34,707 nucleotides of DNA from Candidatus Zixiibacteriota bacterium (GTDB taxonomy: Bacteria; Zixibacteria; MSB-5A5; GN15; FEB-12). Below the pieces are notes generated by a model. That model worked only from the letters and a program-made list of their open reading frames with translations, was not told where the DNA came from and did not search any database. Of this stretch, positions 1 to 8,794 are shown piece after piece. The DNA lies in the NCBI GenBank assembly GCA_020348905.1, contig CP070756.1, positions 3,232,342-3,267,048 of the forward strand, read 5' to 3'. A program made the position numbers and the translations under genes. Numbering within the stretch: position 1 is the stretch's first letter; every line of letters begins with the position of its first letter.

Positions 1-164
1 ACAAAGACGAATACCCGTATATCACACCGGATGGGAGGTATCTGTTCTTTAACAGCAACCGCCCCTCATCGATAAACAAGAGACCGATTCCGGATGGACC
101 GGGCAATATCTACTGGGTCGACGCAAGTGTCATCGAACAGTTCAGGCCGGATGAGCTGAAATGA
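1..164 (+). CDS. C-terminal end of a PD40/TolB-like beta-propeller protein (partial)
   Basis: An open frame enters from the left edge (first full codon at base 3) and ends at the TGA at 162-164. The 53 visible residues include ITPDGRYLFFNSNR, the signature of a WD40-like/PD40 propeller blade (TolB-type), in which the PDG turn is followed by a hydrophobic strand and a SNR-like end. A final blade strand with NIYWVD and a short tail follow. Such proteins are usually periplasmic or exported and bind proteins or cell-wall fragments. The start, any signal peptide and other domains lie outside the window, so the full function cannot be given. Confidence 0.7.
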   Translation, partial: KDEYPYITPDGRYLFFNSNRPSSINKRPIPDGPGNIYWVDASVIEQFRPDELK

Positions 165-448
165 GCAAACCGGCAGCCGAGATCCTCCCGTCACCAGACC
201 CACCTGCCCGGGGACTGATCTGGATGAGACTTCTGTAAGATTCATTTAATACGGCCACTGCGGCTGTGCTGGTCTCAGCCAGCTTCAAAGTGAACTTCCC
301 GTCCGGCTCAATTTGTGTCTCCGGCTTTTGCGGCAAGAGCAGACCCTATTAATGAGTGGCCCAGTATGGAATCTCTTGGCAATATCCATTGTCTTACAAC
401 GATTTACGCGACAATTTGACCAAAATAACGCCCTCGGGTAGAAATAAT
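165..448. other. Non-coding stretch before the efflux operon
   Basis: No convincing gene is visible between the stop of the PD40 protein and the TetR promoter. A 64-residue minus-strand frame (142-336) overlaps the real gene end, has no recognisable motif and no good ribosome-binding site. The right part becomes AT-rich toward the promoter. There is no hairpin followed by a T-run, so no terminator is called for the upstream gene. Confidence 0.5.
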
Positions 449-462
449 TTGACAATTTAACG
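413..462 (+). repeat. Direct repeat of a promoter-like element
   Basis: The segment AATTTGACCAAAATAACG (413-430) recurs as AATTTGACAATTTAACG (446-462), differing by one indel and a few substitutions, with 33 bp between copy starts. Each contains a TTGAC core resembling a -35 box. This may be a duplicated promoter, giving tandem starts, or a duplicated activator site. The second copy holds the better -35 (TTGACA, 449-454). Confidence 0.45.
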
Positions 463-508
463 AAACAATTGTTATATAACTATCGTAATCTAACACATGT
501 TATATAAC
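449..508 (+). promoter_or_regulatory. Promoter of the TetR-RND operon with two identical palindromic operators
   Basis: TTGACA (449-454) and TATATA (473-478) are separated by 18 bp, giving a plausible sigma-70 promoter. The -10 box lies inside the perfect palindrome GTTATATAAC (471-480), which is repeated exactly at 499-508, 28 bp downstream. Two identical 10-bp palindromes around the transcription start, just ahead of a TetR gene, are what an autoregulated TetR operon would show. The assignment of these sites to this TetR is inference from position. Confidence 0.6.
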
Positions 509-530
509 CTTTGTATGGGAATTATCCGTT

Positions 531-1118
531 ATGCCGCCCAAAGTGAAATACAGTAGGGAAGATGTGATCAAGGCAGCTCTGGAGGTAGTCGAGGAATGCG
601 GTCTGCGGGAACTTACCGCTCGCAGGGTCGCCGCCAAGCTGGGATCCTCCACAGCACCGGTGTACAAACATTTCGTCACTATGGACGAGTTGGCCCTGGC
701 GGTGATCAGGGAAACTCAGAAGATGTTACTCGACTACACCTCCCGGCCTTATACCGAACGAGTCTTTTTGAACATGGGAACCGGCACTGCCATGTTTGCC
801 TGCGAACACGGTCAGCTGTACCGGGCCCTGCTGTTGGAGGGGGACAGCTATGGCGACGTTGTTCATGAGATTTTGGAAATCCTGGAATCGGAGCTGATCA
901 CGGATACCAGGTTCACGATGCTTTCGGCCGCTGAAAGACGCGGGCTTCTGCAGAAGATGTGGACATTTACGCATGGCCTGGCATCGCTGATCTGCGTCGG
1001 GTTGATCAAGGACTGCAGTCAGGAGTGCATAATAAAGACTCTATTGGATGTCGGTGGCGATGTTATCGGCGCGACACTGGCAAAACACGATAGTCAAGCC
1101 AAAGACCGAAGAAAATAA
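531..1118 (+). CDS. TetR/AcrR-family transcriptional regulator of the efflux operon
   Basis: A 195-residue protein with an N-terminal TetR helix-turn-helix (about residues 8-55). The recognition region reads LTARRVAAKLGSSTAPVYKHF, matching the family pattern in which the helix ends in a Y-x-H-F. The rest is a helical ligand-binding and dimerisation domain with no recognisable subfamily signature. It is the first gene of an operon; the next gene starts 11 bp after its stop and encodes an outer-membrane barrel, followed by TolC and RND genes. By family habit it should repress its own operon and be released by a pump substrate. Two identical palindromes directly upstream (471-480, 499-508) are the obvious candidate operators. 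The ligand cannot be predicted. Confidence 0.9.
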   Translation: MPPKVKYSREDVIKAALEVVEECGLRELTARRVAAKLGSSTAPVYKHFVTMDELALAVIRETQKMLLDYTSRPYTERVFLNMGTGTAMFACEHGQLYRALLLEGDSYGDVVHEILEILESELITDTRFTMLSAAERRGLLQKMWTFTHGLASLICVGLIKDCSQECIIKTLLDVGGDVIGATLAKHDSQAKDRRK

Positions 1119-1129
1119 AGGCAAAAACA

Positions 1130-2047
1130 ATGAAACATGCTAACTCCATTAAGACGTTATTCACAAACGTCATCGTTATAAGCGTCGTGGTCATCGCAGG
1201 AAGTTCCCTTGTGCTTGCCCAGGCAGGACCGACACTATCGATCAGTCATGACTTTCTGCCCCATCAAGATTTTGATGAGCCAATCGAACTGGACGACGGT
1301 ACTACTCTCGAAGACGCCCAGGTAAGGTTAAGCAGATATCGGGCAACACTTACCTACCCGATTGTCTTCTCCGGAGGACGTACTATTTTAGTAAACGATT
1401 TTTCGTACCAGTTAATCGATTTCGAGTACAAAAACTGGGAGTACCCGTTGTCGCGTCTGCATTCGGCCAGCTATACCCTGATGTTGCAGCACCGCCTGTC
1501 GCAGAAATGGTCAGCGTGGGTATTGGGAACGCCGTCGATGGCTTCCGATCTCAAGGCCGAAGTCTCCGAAAAGGACTTCAATTTCCAGGTTGTGACTGCT
1601 TTTATCCGCCACTTTAGCGAAAGACTCTCTGTGGGCATAGGTGTAGCCTATTCAACTCAGTTCGGCAGCGGCGAAATCCTCCCGATATTAGCTTTTGACT
1701 GGAACAATGGCAAGAACCTGATGGCCAGGGCCATCCTTCCGGCGAGCTTCGAATTCTGGTACCGCCCGGATCCTATTTTCGATATTGGCTTGCTGGTTTC
1801 CGGTGATGGGAATAACTTCCGCGGCGATCCCGAAATCTACGGCGTTGCGAACCCCGAATTGAGATACACCATGCTCACCGTGGGGCCGGCGGTTAAAATA
1901 AACGTTTCCAGGCAGGTTCGCGTTAACATCGAGGCCGGGTTGATTGGCCTTCACCGATTCGAATTCTACGACGCTGACGATGAGGCCGGCTCATACGATC
2001 TCAAACCGAGTCAATACCTTCGAGTCGGTCTCCAGTATGGCGGTTGA
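1130..2047 (+). CDS. DUF6268-like outer-membrane beta-barrel protein
   Basis: A 305-residue protein with an N-terminal signal sequence (hydrophobic about residues 12-30, cleavage near LAQA). The body alternates hydrophobic and polar residues in amphipathic strands rich in Tyr, Phe and Trp, and ends in a strand of the form YLRVGLQYGG, as expected of an outer-membrane barrel. The overall pattern resembles the DUF6268 family, which has no established function. It sits between the TetR and TolC genes, 11 bp and 33 bp from its neighbours, in the place where a periplasmic adaptor gene is usual. It shows no adaptor features: no lipoyl/barrel-sandwich motif and no coiled-coil hairpin. A role as an accessory porin or outer-membrane partner of the pump is inference. 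Confidence 0.6.
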   Translation: MKHANSIKTLFTNVIVISVVVIAGSSLVLAQAGPTLSISHDFLPHQDFDEPIELDDGTTLEDAQVRLSRYRATLTYPIVFSGGRTILVNDFSYQLIDFEYKNWEYPLSRLHSASYTLMLQHRLSQKWSAWVLGTPSMASDLKAEVSEKDFNFQVVTAFIRHFSERLSVGIGVAYSTQFGSGEILPILAFDWNNGKNLMARAILPASFEFWYRPDPIFDIGLLVSGDGNNFRGDPEIYGVANPELRYTMLTVGPAVKINVSRQVRVNIEAGLIGLHRFEFYDADDEAGSYDLKPSQYLRVGLQYGG

Positions 2048-2080
2048 TGACTGAGGGAAACTATTGAGGAGGAATTCAAA

Positions 2081-3502
2081 GTGAGTTGTTTACGATTATT
2101 TGGGTCATTGCTAATTATCTCGATCGGCCTGGGGACAGTTTCACTGGCCGATACAGTAAGCAGGGAGATTTTCCTACAGCAACTTAAGCAGACTCATCCG
2201 GTGTTTCAGATAGAGAAGCTCACCACGCAGATCGAAGAAGCGGAGCGCAGCAGCTTTCTTGGGGACCAGGACTGGCGGGTGCAGTCGTCGGTATTCTACT
2301 CGCACGATGAACCGGCTGTCGCGATATCCGGCCCGGAAAAGACCGATGCCCTTTCAGTATCCGGTGGTGTGGAACGATTATTCTGGAGTACCGGGGGAAC
2401 ATTGTCGGCCTCGCTTACCTCGGGCTATGCCAGTCTCGAAGCCGAACCATTCCTGGGTCTTCCCGAATCGTTCTTCCAGAATCAGCTAACGGTAGCTTAT
2501 GCTCATCCTTTGCTCCGCAACAAGAAAGGCCGGCTCGATCGGCTCGCTTACGATTTGAAGGAGTTCGATATCGACCTGTCGGAGGTCGCGGCGATGGAGC
2601 GTGAAGAAGATTTTCTGATCCAGGCTGCATCGAGATTCCTCGACTGGGTGTTCTTGACCGAGCAACATCGCATTGTAACTGAACGACTGAGTTTGAGTGA
2701 AGAAGAACTGTCCCGGACACGCGAAAAGCGAGATGCCAACCTGGTTGACGAGGTTGACGTCATCAGAGCTGAGGACGCGGTTCGTATCGCGCGACAGAGC
2801 CTTCTGCTGGTTGAATCTCAATGGAAAGCCCTTCAGGCGGAGTTGGCGGTCCTTGCGCAAGACAGCAGTTACTATGGTGCCACCCCTGAATACGATTTGT
2901 ATCAGGCCGAGCCGCTTCCCAGCCTCGACCAGGCCATTTCACGACTGAAGGCTGATTCGAGACTGCTGGAGACTGTTGGCATTCGACTCGAACAGCTAAA
3001 GACGGTGCGCTCCGGGTTCATGGAACTGGAAAAGCCAGACCTGTCATTGGTGGCTCGCCTGGACCTGCAGAGCGCAGAGACGGCTTTCGGAAATTCGCTG
3101 GCGGTCGATAAGCCGAGCGCCCGTGTCGGTCTGCAGCTGGGCTTCCCCGTGGAAAACCGAATGGCCAAGGCCAAAGTTACACAGACCGATCTTCAGGCCA
3201 TGCAGCTGGAGAAACAACTGGAGGACCTTGATCTCGAGCTGTCGTCGGCAGTAGCCAACGTACTTACCCAGCTGAAGCAGCTCGAGAAGGTGCTGGAGTT
3301 GAACCGGGAGCAGATAGAATCTGCCAGCCGGAAAACTCAGGAGGAACTGACACTATATGAGCAGGGCCGGGGTGAACTTACCTTCGTAATTCAGAGCCGA
3401 GATAGTGAGCAGGCAGCTCAACTCACCTACGCTGCAAACGCCCTTAGTTATCACAGGCTTGTTCTCCAATACCAGTCCCTCATGGATCAATTTCACCGTT
3501 AA
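2081..3502 (+). CDS. TolC-family outer-membrane efflux protein
   Basis: A 473-residue protein starting at GTG, supported by a strong GAGGAGG ribosome-binding site (2066-2072). A signal peptide occupies about residues 1-23. The remainder has the OEP architecture: two repeats of long alpha-helical coiled coils (heptads around residues 145-240 and 345-460) flanking beta-strand segments. The segment AVDKPSARVGLQLGFPVENR followed by a long coiled coil matches the second OEP repeat, and GRGELTFVIQSRDSEQAAQL matches the conserved end of the second hairpin. It should form the trimeric outer-membrane and periplasmic exit duct for the RND protein encoded 21 bp downstream. The family normally needs an adaptor to dock, and none is encoded in this operon. 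Confidence 0.88.
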   Translation: MSCLRLFGSLLIISIGLGTVSLADTVSREIFLQQLKQTHPVFQIEKLTTQIEEAERSSFLGDQDWRVQSSVFYSHDEPAVAISGPEKTDALSVSGGVERLFWSTGGTLSASLTSGYASLEAEPFLGLPESFFQNQLTVAYAHPLLRNKKGRLDRLAYDLKEFDIDLSEVAAMEREEDFLIQAASRFLDWVFLTEQHRIVTERLSLSEEELSRTREKRDANLVDEVDVIRAEDAVRIARQSLLLVESQWKALQAELAVLAQDSSYYGATPEYDLYQAEPLPSLDQAISRLKADSRLLETVGIRLEQLKTVRSGFMELEKPDLSLVARLDLQSAETAFGNSLAVDKPSARVGLQLGFPVENRMAKAKVTQTDLQAMQLEKQLEDLDLELSSAVANVLTQLKQLEKVLELNREQIESASRKTQEELTLYEQGRGELTFVIQSRDSEQAAQLTYAANALSYHRLVLQYQSLMDQFHR

Positions 3503-3523
3503 GGGGGTACCGGGAGAAGCGTC

Positions 3524-6500
3524 ATGGAATCATTTTTCCGTTTTTTTGCTGAGCGCCACAAACTGGCTACCTTGATAACAATAATGACCATCCTGCTCGG
3601 TTTGAGCACCTTGCTGGGCATCAAACGCGACATGTATCCGCACGTCGACTTCGGTACAATGGTCATCACGACCAGCTATCCCGGCGCCTCACCGGAGGAC
3701 GTGGAGCTGAACGTAACCAACAAGATTGAAGATGAACTGAAAATCGTCACCGGGATCGATAAAGTTACTTCGGTATCGCTGGAAAACACCTCGTCCATTG
3801 TCGCTACCATTGACATCGATGCCGCCGATCAGGACGAAGTGAAGACCGATATCAGGGAGGCAGTCGGCCGTGTCACCGACTTTCCACCAGCGGTCACAGA
3901 GTCCCCCTTCGTAACCGACATCAGCTCCTCGGACATGGATGTAATCGAAGTTGGGCTTTCCGGAGAGATTCCGTATCAGGAACTGAGGGAACTAGCGCGG
4001 ATTTTCGAGAAAAAGCTGAAGAATGTTCCCGGCGTTTCCCGGTTAGAGCGGTTTGGCTATCGTTCAAGGGAAATCAAAGTGGAGGTGTCGCCCGATGCGA
4101 CCACCCGGTACCAGGTTCCCCTTCGTGAGATTATCGCCGCCATTCAGAGCCGCAATATCCACGGCACTGCGGGCACTTTCGAGTCGTACACCAGCGAGAA
4201 GAACCTGGTGACCCTGGCTCAATTTCGCGATCCGCTGGAAGTGGGCGACGTTATTGTGCGCTCGACGTTCGATGGGCCGGTTATCAAGATCAAAGACCTG
4301 GCGGTGTTAAGGGACGAATTCGAGGATGAAAAGATACAGTCGCGGTTAAACGGTGAGGCGGCTATCTCATTTCTCGTTTTTATAAACGAGACCGCGGATG
4401 CAATTCGTACCTGTGATGCCGTGAAGGAGCTCGTCGACGAGGAACGCGAGCTTCTCCCTGAAGAGGTCGAAATCCTTTACATCAATGACGCCTCCCGCTA
4501 CGTTCGCGACAGCTTTGATGTCGTCCTCTCCAACGGCGCCATCGGCCTTATTCTGGTGCTGATTGTCCTGGCCATTTTTCTGAACGTTCGCATCGCCTTC
4601 TGGGTAGCCCTTGGCATCCCGGTGGCGCTTCTTGGCACCATCTTCATGCTGCCCGTGTTCGGTATGTTTCTGGATACAGTCACACTGACGGGTATGATCC
4701 TCGTCATTGGCATTATTGTCGATGACGCTATAATTATCGCGGAGAACATATATCGTCGCCGGGAGAAGGGTGACGACCCAGTGGACGCGGCTGTAAACGG
4801 CATTCGGGAGGTATTCCGACCGGTAGTCACAACAATTCTAACGACGTTCCTGGTGTTTGCCCCCATGTTCTTCATGCCGGGTCTTTTCGGCAAGTATATC
4901 GTACCGATACCGCTGGCCATTAGCCTGGCCCTGTTCATTTCGCTGGGAGAAGCCATGGTGGCACTTCCGGCTCATCTGCTTCCCGGGCTGCGTCGCCAGA
5001 GCGCACAATCAATCAGCCGACGCTGGTTTGGTGCCTTACGAGAATGGTACCGTCACGCCGTATTTCACATACTCAGGTTCCGGTACCTTTTTGTTCCCCT
5101 GTTCATAGTATTCCTTCTCGGATCGATGTGGTACGCCGGCAATTACTTGAAGATCCTGCTCTTTCCGGGAGAGACGGCAGATTCATTCTATATGCTGGTT
5201 ACCCTTCCCAGCGGATCATCGCTGCAGGCAACCTCGGATAAGATGGGCGAGATAGAACAGCTGGTGAGAGCCCTGCCGGGTGATGAGGTCGCATCATACA
5301 ATACACGAATCGGCATCAATTATACCGAAGTCGAAATCTTTGTTGCGGCTGAAAGCGAGAACTACGCCGCCCTGAGAATACGCCTGACTCCATATTCAGA
5401 GCGAACCCGAACAGCAGACGAAATCGTTGAGCAGCTTCGCTTGAAGACCCAGGAGATAGAGGGTATCGAGGATATTATATACTTAGTGGAATCGGGGGGA
5501 CCGCCGGTTGGCAAGCCGGTAAATATTCGAATAGTGGGATCCAACGATGAGCTCAGGAAGCAACTGACCGATTCGGTCGTGGCCTTTCTGGGTTCGACTG
5601 CGGGCGTGAAAGATATTGACCGCGACGACAAACCGGGAAAAGATCAGGTTGAAATCCTGCTCAACTATGACCGGCTGTCCCGGCTCGGGCTGACGGTTGC
5701 CGATGTGGCACAGAACGTCCGGATCGCGTACGACGGTGAAGTTGTGACCAGTGTCCGCTACGGCGATGAGGATGTCGATTTCCGGGTTATGATGAAGAAG
5801 GATGTTCGCAAAAGGCTGGACTACCTGGAAAGCCTGCCTATTCCCAATCGGCAGGGCCGGTTGATTCCCCTTAAGGATGTTGCCCGGCTGAAAATCGGTC
5901 CCGGCCCGTCAGCCTATCGCCATTATGACGGAGAGCGAACGATCACGATACAGGCCAATGTGGATACCGATGTCGTGACGCCGCTGGAGGTCACCAATGC
6001 CACCCTCAACCACTTCGACATAAACCGCGACTGGCCCGGCATGCAGCTTGGTGTAGGCGGCGAAGCTTTTGAGACTGAAGAATCGGTAGCCAGTCTTCTC
6101 CGAACCATGATAATCGCCGTTCTGGCAGTATACTTCCTGCTGGTAATCCTGTTCAATTCATTCTCTCAGCCGCTAATAGTGATGGTGGCAATTCCGTTCG
6201 GAATTACCGGCGTGATCATTGCTTTCGGCTTTCACGGTCAGCCGTTCAGCTTCACGGCCATCATGGGCATCATTGGTCTTTCAGGCGTAGTGGTAAACGA
6301 CTCGCTGGTGATGGTCAACCATATAAATGATCTCAGGGTGAGGCGATCGAGAGAGAGTGTAATGAAGATCGTAGCCGACGGCACCGCTGACCGGTTGCGG
6401 GCAATAATCCTGACAACTATTACCACTGTGGCCGCTCTGCTACCTCTGGCCTATGGAATCGGCGGAACGGCCGTATTCATGGCGCCGATGGCGCTGGCCC

Positions 6501-6616
6501 TGGGATGGGGACTGCTGTTCGCCACGCCTCTCACACTGATACTGGTGCCGTGTTTGTACATGATCGGACAGGATTTGGTCAGGCTGAGGGGCAGCAAACG
6601 GCTCGGATCCAGCTGA
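3524..6616 (+). CDS. RND-family efflux permease (AcrB/MexF-like superfamily)
   Basis: A complete 1030-residue RND pump, an inner-membrane proton-driven exporter. TM1 lies at about residues 13-32, followed by the porter-domain motif SYPGASPEDVE (51-61) and two large periplasmic loops (about 35-330 and 560-860). TM4 carries the proton-relay pair D400-D401 in GIIVDDAIIIAEN. The second half has the matching VVVNDSLVMVNHIND motif in TM10. Length and two-fold repeat are normal, with no frameshift. A good GGGAG site precedes the ATG. It is the last gene of the TetR-barrel-TolC-RND operon. Sequence alone does not separate drug, lipid or small-molecule export; there is no clear metal-efflux signature. 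The missing adaptor gene is unusual. Confidence 0.93.
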   Translation: MESFFRFFAERHKLATLITIMTILLGLSTLLGIKRDMYPHVDFGTMVITTSYPGASPEDVELNVTNKIEDELKIVTGIDKVTSVSLENTSSIVATIDIDAADQDEVKTDIREAVGRVTDFPPAVTESPFVTDISSSDMDVIEVGLSGEIPYQELRELARIFEKKLKNVPGVSRLERFGYRSREIKVEVSPDATTRYQVPLREIIAAIQSRNIHGTAGTFESYTSEKNLVTLAQFRDPLEVGDVIVRSTFDGPVIKIKDLAVLRDEFEDEKIQSRLNGEAAISFLVFINETADAIRTCDAVKELVDEERELLPEEVEILYINDASRYVRDSFDVVLSNGAIGLILVLIVLAIFLNVRIAFWVALGIPVALLGTIFMLPVFGMFLDTVTLTGMILVIGIIVDDAIIIAENIYRRREKGDDPVDAAVNGIREVFRPVVTTILTTFLVFAPMFFMPGLFGKYIVPIPLAISLALFISLGEAMVALPAHLLPGLRRQSAQSISRRWFGALREWYRHAVFHILRFRYLFVPLFIVFLLGSMWYAGNYLKILLFPGETADSFYMLVTLPSGSSLQATSDKMGEIEQLVRALPGDEVASYNTRIGINYTEVEIFVAAESENYAALRIRLTPYSERTRTADEIVEQLRLKTQEIEGIEDIIYLVESGGPPVGKPVNIRIVGSNDELRKQLTDSVVAFLGSTAGVKDIDRDDKPGKDQVEILLNYDRLSRLGLTVADVAQNVRIAYDGEVVTSVRYGDEDVDFRVMMKKDVRKRLDYLESLPIPNRQGRLIPLKDVARLKIGPGPSAYRHYDGERTITIQANVDTDVVTPLEVTNATLNHFDINRDWPGMQLGVGGEAFETEESVASLLRTMIIAVLAVYFLLVILFNSFSQPLIVMVAIPFGITGVIIAFGFHGQPFSFTAIMGIIGLSGVVVNDSLVMVNHINDLRVRRSRESVMKIVADGTADRLRAIILTTITTVAALLPLAYGIGGTAVFMAPMALALGWGLLFATPLTLILVPCLYMIGQDLVRLRGSKRLGSS

Positions 6617-6957
6617 CCGTAAGCGTCACTCTGATTTAAGGGCCCAAATTAAGGTCTCCGTTTTATTTCGCCGGTGTCCGGTCGCCGAATCACGACAGCA
6701 GCAGCGCGCACTTTCCCTTAAGTCGCTTGGAGGTCTTGACTTATCCCGTGTGGTGAGACAGTTCCAGATCCCGGCAGCGGCCGGTAAAGCTCCCTGACTC
6801 AATCCGCCCACAGAGAATATACGACTTGCGGGGTCCACATACTCGAATTTCGCAATCACCACGCGAACTGACTGCGTAGTTCATTAACTGACCGTATCCG
6901 GAAAAAAGATACGCCGGATAACATCACAACCCATCCCGGTATCAAGGAGACAAGAGA
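6617..6957. other. Intergenic region between the RND and OsmC genes
   Basis: About 340 bp with no supported gene. A 78-residue minus-strand frame (6626-6862) has a low-complexity composition, no family resemblance and no ribosome-binding site. An imperfect structure, CGTATC (6893-6898) and GATACG (6908-6913), surrounds a short A-tract ahead of the OsmC gene and could be an operator or leader hairpin. No T-tailed terminator follows the RND gene. Confidence 0.5.
6893..6913. repeat. Inverted repeat upstream of the OsmC gene
   Basis: Arms CGTATC and GATACG (6 bp, perfect) are separated by 9 nt containing AAAAAA. It lies 45-65 bp ahead of the OsmC start codon, a position compatible with an operator or a 5' leader hairpin. 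A direct function is not shown by the sequence. Confidence 0.35.
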
Positions 6958-7524
6958 ATGTCTGTAAAAGATCAGAAAAAACACAACGGCGTTGATGTGG
7001 ATCAACTGATGCAGACCGTTAACGCCATCAAGGACAACCCCGAGCTGGCCAGGTTCAATTTTCGCGCCAACTCCACCTGGGTAAACGGGGGGCATTCCAA
7101 GACGACTATCAAAGGGTTTTATGGCGCGGGACAAGAAGACACCTCGCGCACCAAGCCCTTTGTGATCGACGGCGACGAACCGCCGATACTTTTGGGAGGG
7201 AACGCCGGTCCCAACGCGGTTGAATCAGTGCTTCAGGCGCTGGCTTCCTGCCTGATGGTGGGCTTTTCTTATAACGCCGCCGCACAGGGTATAAATGTCC
7301 GAAGCATTGAGCTCGATTTAAACGGCGAGATCGATCTTCACGGCTTTCTCGGACTTTCGGACAAAATTCGCCCGGGGTACGAGGGGATCAACCTGGTGTA
7401 CAAAACGGACTGCGACGCTCCGCCGGAGAAAGTTGCGGAAATCTGGGCTCATGTTCAGAAAACTTCGCCTGTTCTGGATATCCTGACAAATCCGGTCCCG
7501 GTGACCATCAGTCCCGGCCGATAA
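6958..7524 (+). CDS. OsmC/Ohr-family protein with only one of the two usual cysteines
   Basis: A 188-residue cytoplasmic protein with an excellent ribosome-binding site (AAGGAGA, about 9 nt before ATG). The OsmC fold is recognisable: N-terminal beta strands, then NAGPNAVESVLQALASCLM (helix with Cys98, the peroxidatic position), a strand-rich middle, and a C-terminal SPVLDILTNPVPVTI strand. Classical OsmC/Ohr hydroperoxide reductases have a second Cys in the helix before this last strand; here the position is KTSPV with Ser170. Cys152 lies in a different place. It may therefore belong to the single-Cys OsmC-like subfamily, and thiol peroxidase activity should not be assumed. It stands alone, with convergent genes downstream. 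Confidence 0.88.
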   Translation: MSVKDQKKHNGVDVDQLMQTVNAIKDNPELARFNFRANSTWVNGGHSKTTIKGFYGAGQEDTSRTKPFVIDGDEPPILLGGNAGPNAVESVLQALASCLMVGFSYNAAAQGINVRSIELDLNGEIDLHGFLGLSDKIRPGYEGINLVYKTDCDAPPEKVAEIWAHVQKTSPVLDILTNPVPVTISPGR

Positions 7525-7605
7525 GACATACGTTTTCCAGGACTGATCCATTCATTATAGGAAACACTGGATTTCCGGGGGAGAGAAAGTAAGTTTGCTC
7601 AGCCG

Positions 7606-7620
7606 CCGACAACGTGTCGG
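7606..7620. terminator. Hairpin between convergent OsmC and GNAT-C39 genes
   Basis: CCGACA-ACG-TGTCGG forms a perfect 6-bp stem with a 3-nt loop in the 138-bp gap between two convergent genes. Neither side has a proper T-run, so it is only a weak candidate for a bidirectional terminator. Confidence 0.3.
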
Positions 7621-7662
7621 ACAAAGAGAGTCGGTGCGGCAGGCTACTGTTTAGCAGGACAG

Positions 7663-8790
7663 TTATTTTTTCTTTGACGGCACGGCGTCTTTGCCTACCA
7701 GAAGCAGGCAACGATACACTTCTTTGCCGAAACGGGCCATGCGAAGGAACTCGGATTTTTCGATGCGGAGGTGTCTCGCCTGCGAACGATCTCTCTTATA
7801 GGAATCCACGTCGGGATCGTGGATGAAAACGCTGTCTTTATCGAATCCGGTCACGACCACCCAGTGGGGTACCCGATCGCCCGTAAGGCGATAAGTGCTG
7901 ATCATTACGATTGGCAGCATGCCGCGATGCAGGGCCGCCACGATTTCGTCCGTACCGTAGTCATAGATGGCGCTGCCCAGACCCGCCTTCCTGGCTTTGC
8001 GTTTCAGATCGTTGTGAACGACTTTCATGACCTCGCGTTTCCTGGGAATGCGCACCGACTTAAGCATGGGTGTAGTGTCCATAGACATTACGATATGGCA
8101 GAACAGCCCGCGGTTCAAAGCCGACAGGGCCAGACCGAAACCGTCGGTGCCGCCAAATCCGGACGCCATGAATATCAAGGTGGCCTCTTTCCATAGGGTC
8201 ATTTCCATAGCCCGGTTCAATTCGGTATCGGGGTAATAGTACTTTAAGGCCATCATCAGGCAGGCCGGGCCGCAGGTGAAGTCGAGCGTTTGATGATAAT
8301 AAGGTACTTTGTATCGGAGCTTTGCCGGAACATCCAGGTCGATTACCTTGGACATCTTAAGGCCGGCTGTTCCGTCATCGTAGTAATCCGGCATTGAGCG
8401 AATGATGATATAACCCTGTCTTTCGTAGAATTTGATGGCACGGTCGTTGTCAGCCCGCACCTCGAGCGTCATCTTCTCGCAGCCCCGGCGGGCGGCTTCC
8501 AATTCGCACTCCTTGAGAAGCCTCAGGCCAAGACCCCGGCCTTGGTAGTCCGGGTCAATGGCGACATTGTATAGGCGTGCCCCCTGATGTGACTTGCGCC
8601 ACAAAATACAAGCCGCACCGGCCAGAGCGGATCGATCTTCCAGCACGAAATTCGTTGCCGGGGACTCGGTGAGAAGATAATCTATCTGGTCCCGCGTGAA
8701 GCGATCGGTCTCGAACGCCTTTTCTTCGAGTCGAAAAAGGGAATCCAGATCGTGCTCGGTGGCTAATCGAATATGATATCTCGGTTTCAT
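7663..8790 (-). CDS. GNAT acetyltransferase fused to a C39-like cysteine peptidase
   Basis: A 375-residue two-domain protein. Residues 1-150 are a RimI-type GNAT with acetyl-CoA loop QGRGLG (83-88) and a C-terminal NDRAIKFYERQGY signature. Residues 160-365 are a papain-like peptidase of the C39/DUF3335 type: catalytic Cys173 in DFTCGPACL, His309 in VPHWVVVTGFD and Asp325 in IHDPD form the expected Cys-His-Asp arrangement. This fusion is known beside RLAN-RimK ATP-grasp genes, and here the RimK gene ends 4 bp upstream. It is the last gene of the minus-strand operon. A role in trimming and/or N-acetylating a peptide made by the neighbouring ligases is inference. No signal peptide or TM segment is present, so it acts in the cytoplasm. 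Confidence 0.9.
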   Translation of the reverse strand: MKPRYHIRLATEHDLDSLFRLEEKAFETDRFTRDQIDYLLTESPATNFVLEDRSALAGAACILWRKSHQGARLYNVAIDPDYQGRGLGLRLLKECELEAARRGCEKMTLEVRADNDRAIKFYERQGYIIIRSMPDYYDDGTAGLKMSKVIDLDVPAKLRYKVPYYHQTLDFTCGPACLMMALKYYYPDTELNRAMEMTLWKEATLIFMASGFGGTDGFGLALSALNRGLFCHIVMSMDTTPMLKSVRIPRKREVMKVVHNDLKRKARKAGLGSAIYDYGTDEIVAALHRGMLPIVMISTYRLTGDRVPHWVVVTGFDKDSVFIHDPDVDSYKRDRSQARHLRIEKSEFLRMARFGKEVYRCLLLVGKDAVPSKKK

Positions 8791-8794
8791 CGCA

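Noticed and set aside
142-336. 64-residue minus-strand ORF after the PD40 gene
   Set aside because: It overlaps the end of a real gene, has no motif and no ribosome-binding site.
6626-6862. 78-residue minus-strand ORF between RND and OsmC genes
   Set aside because: Composition is not protein-like (many Arg, Ser and Cys), no family resemblance, no start signal.
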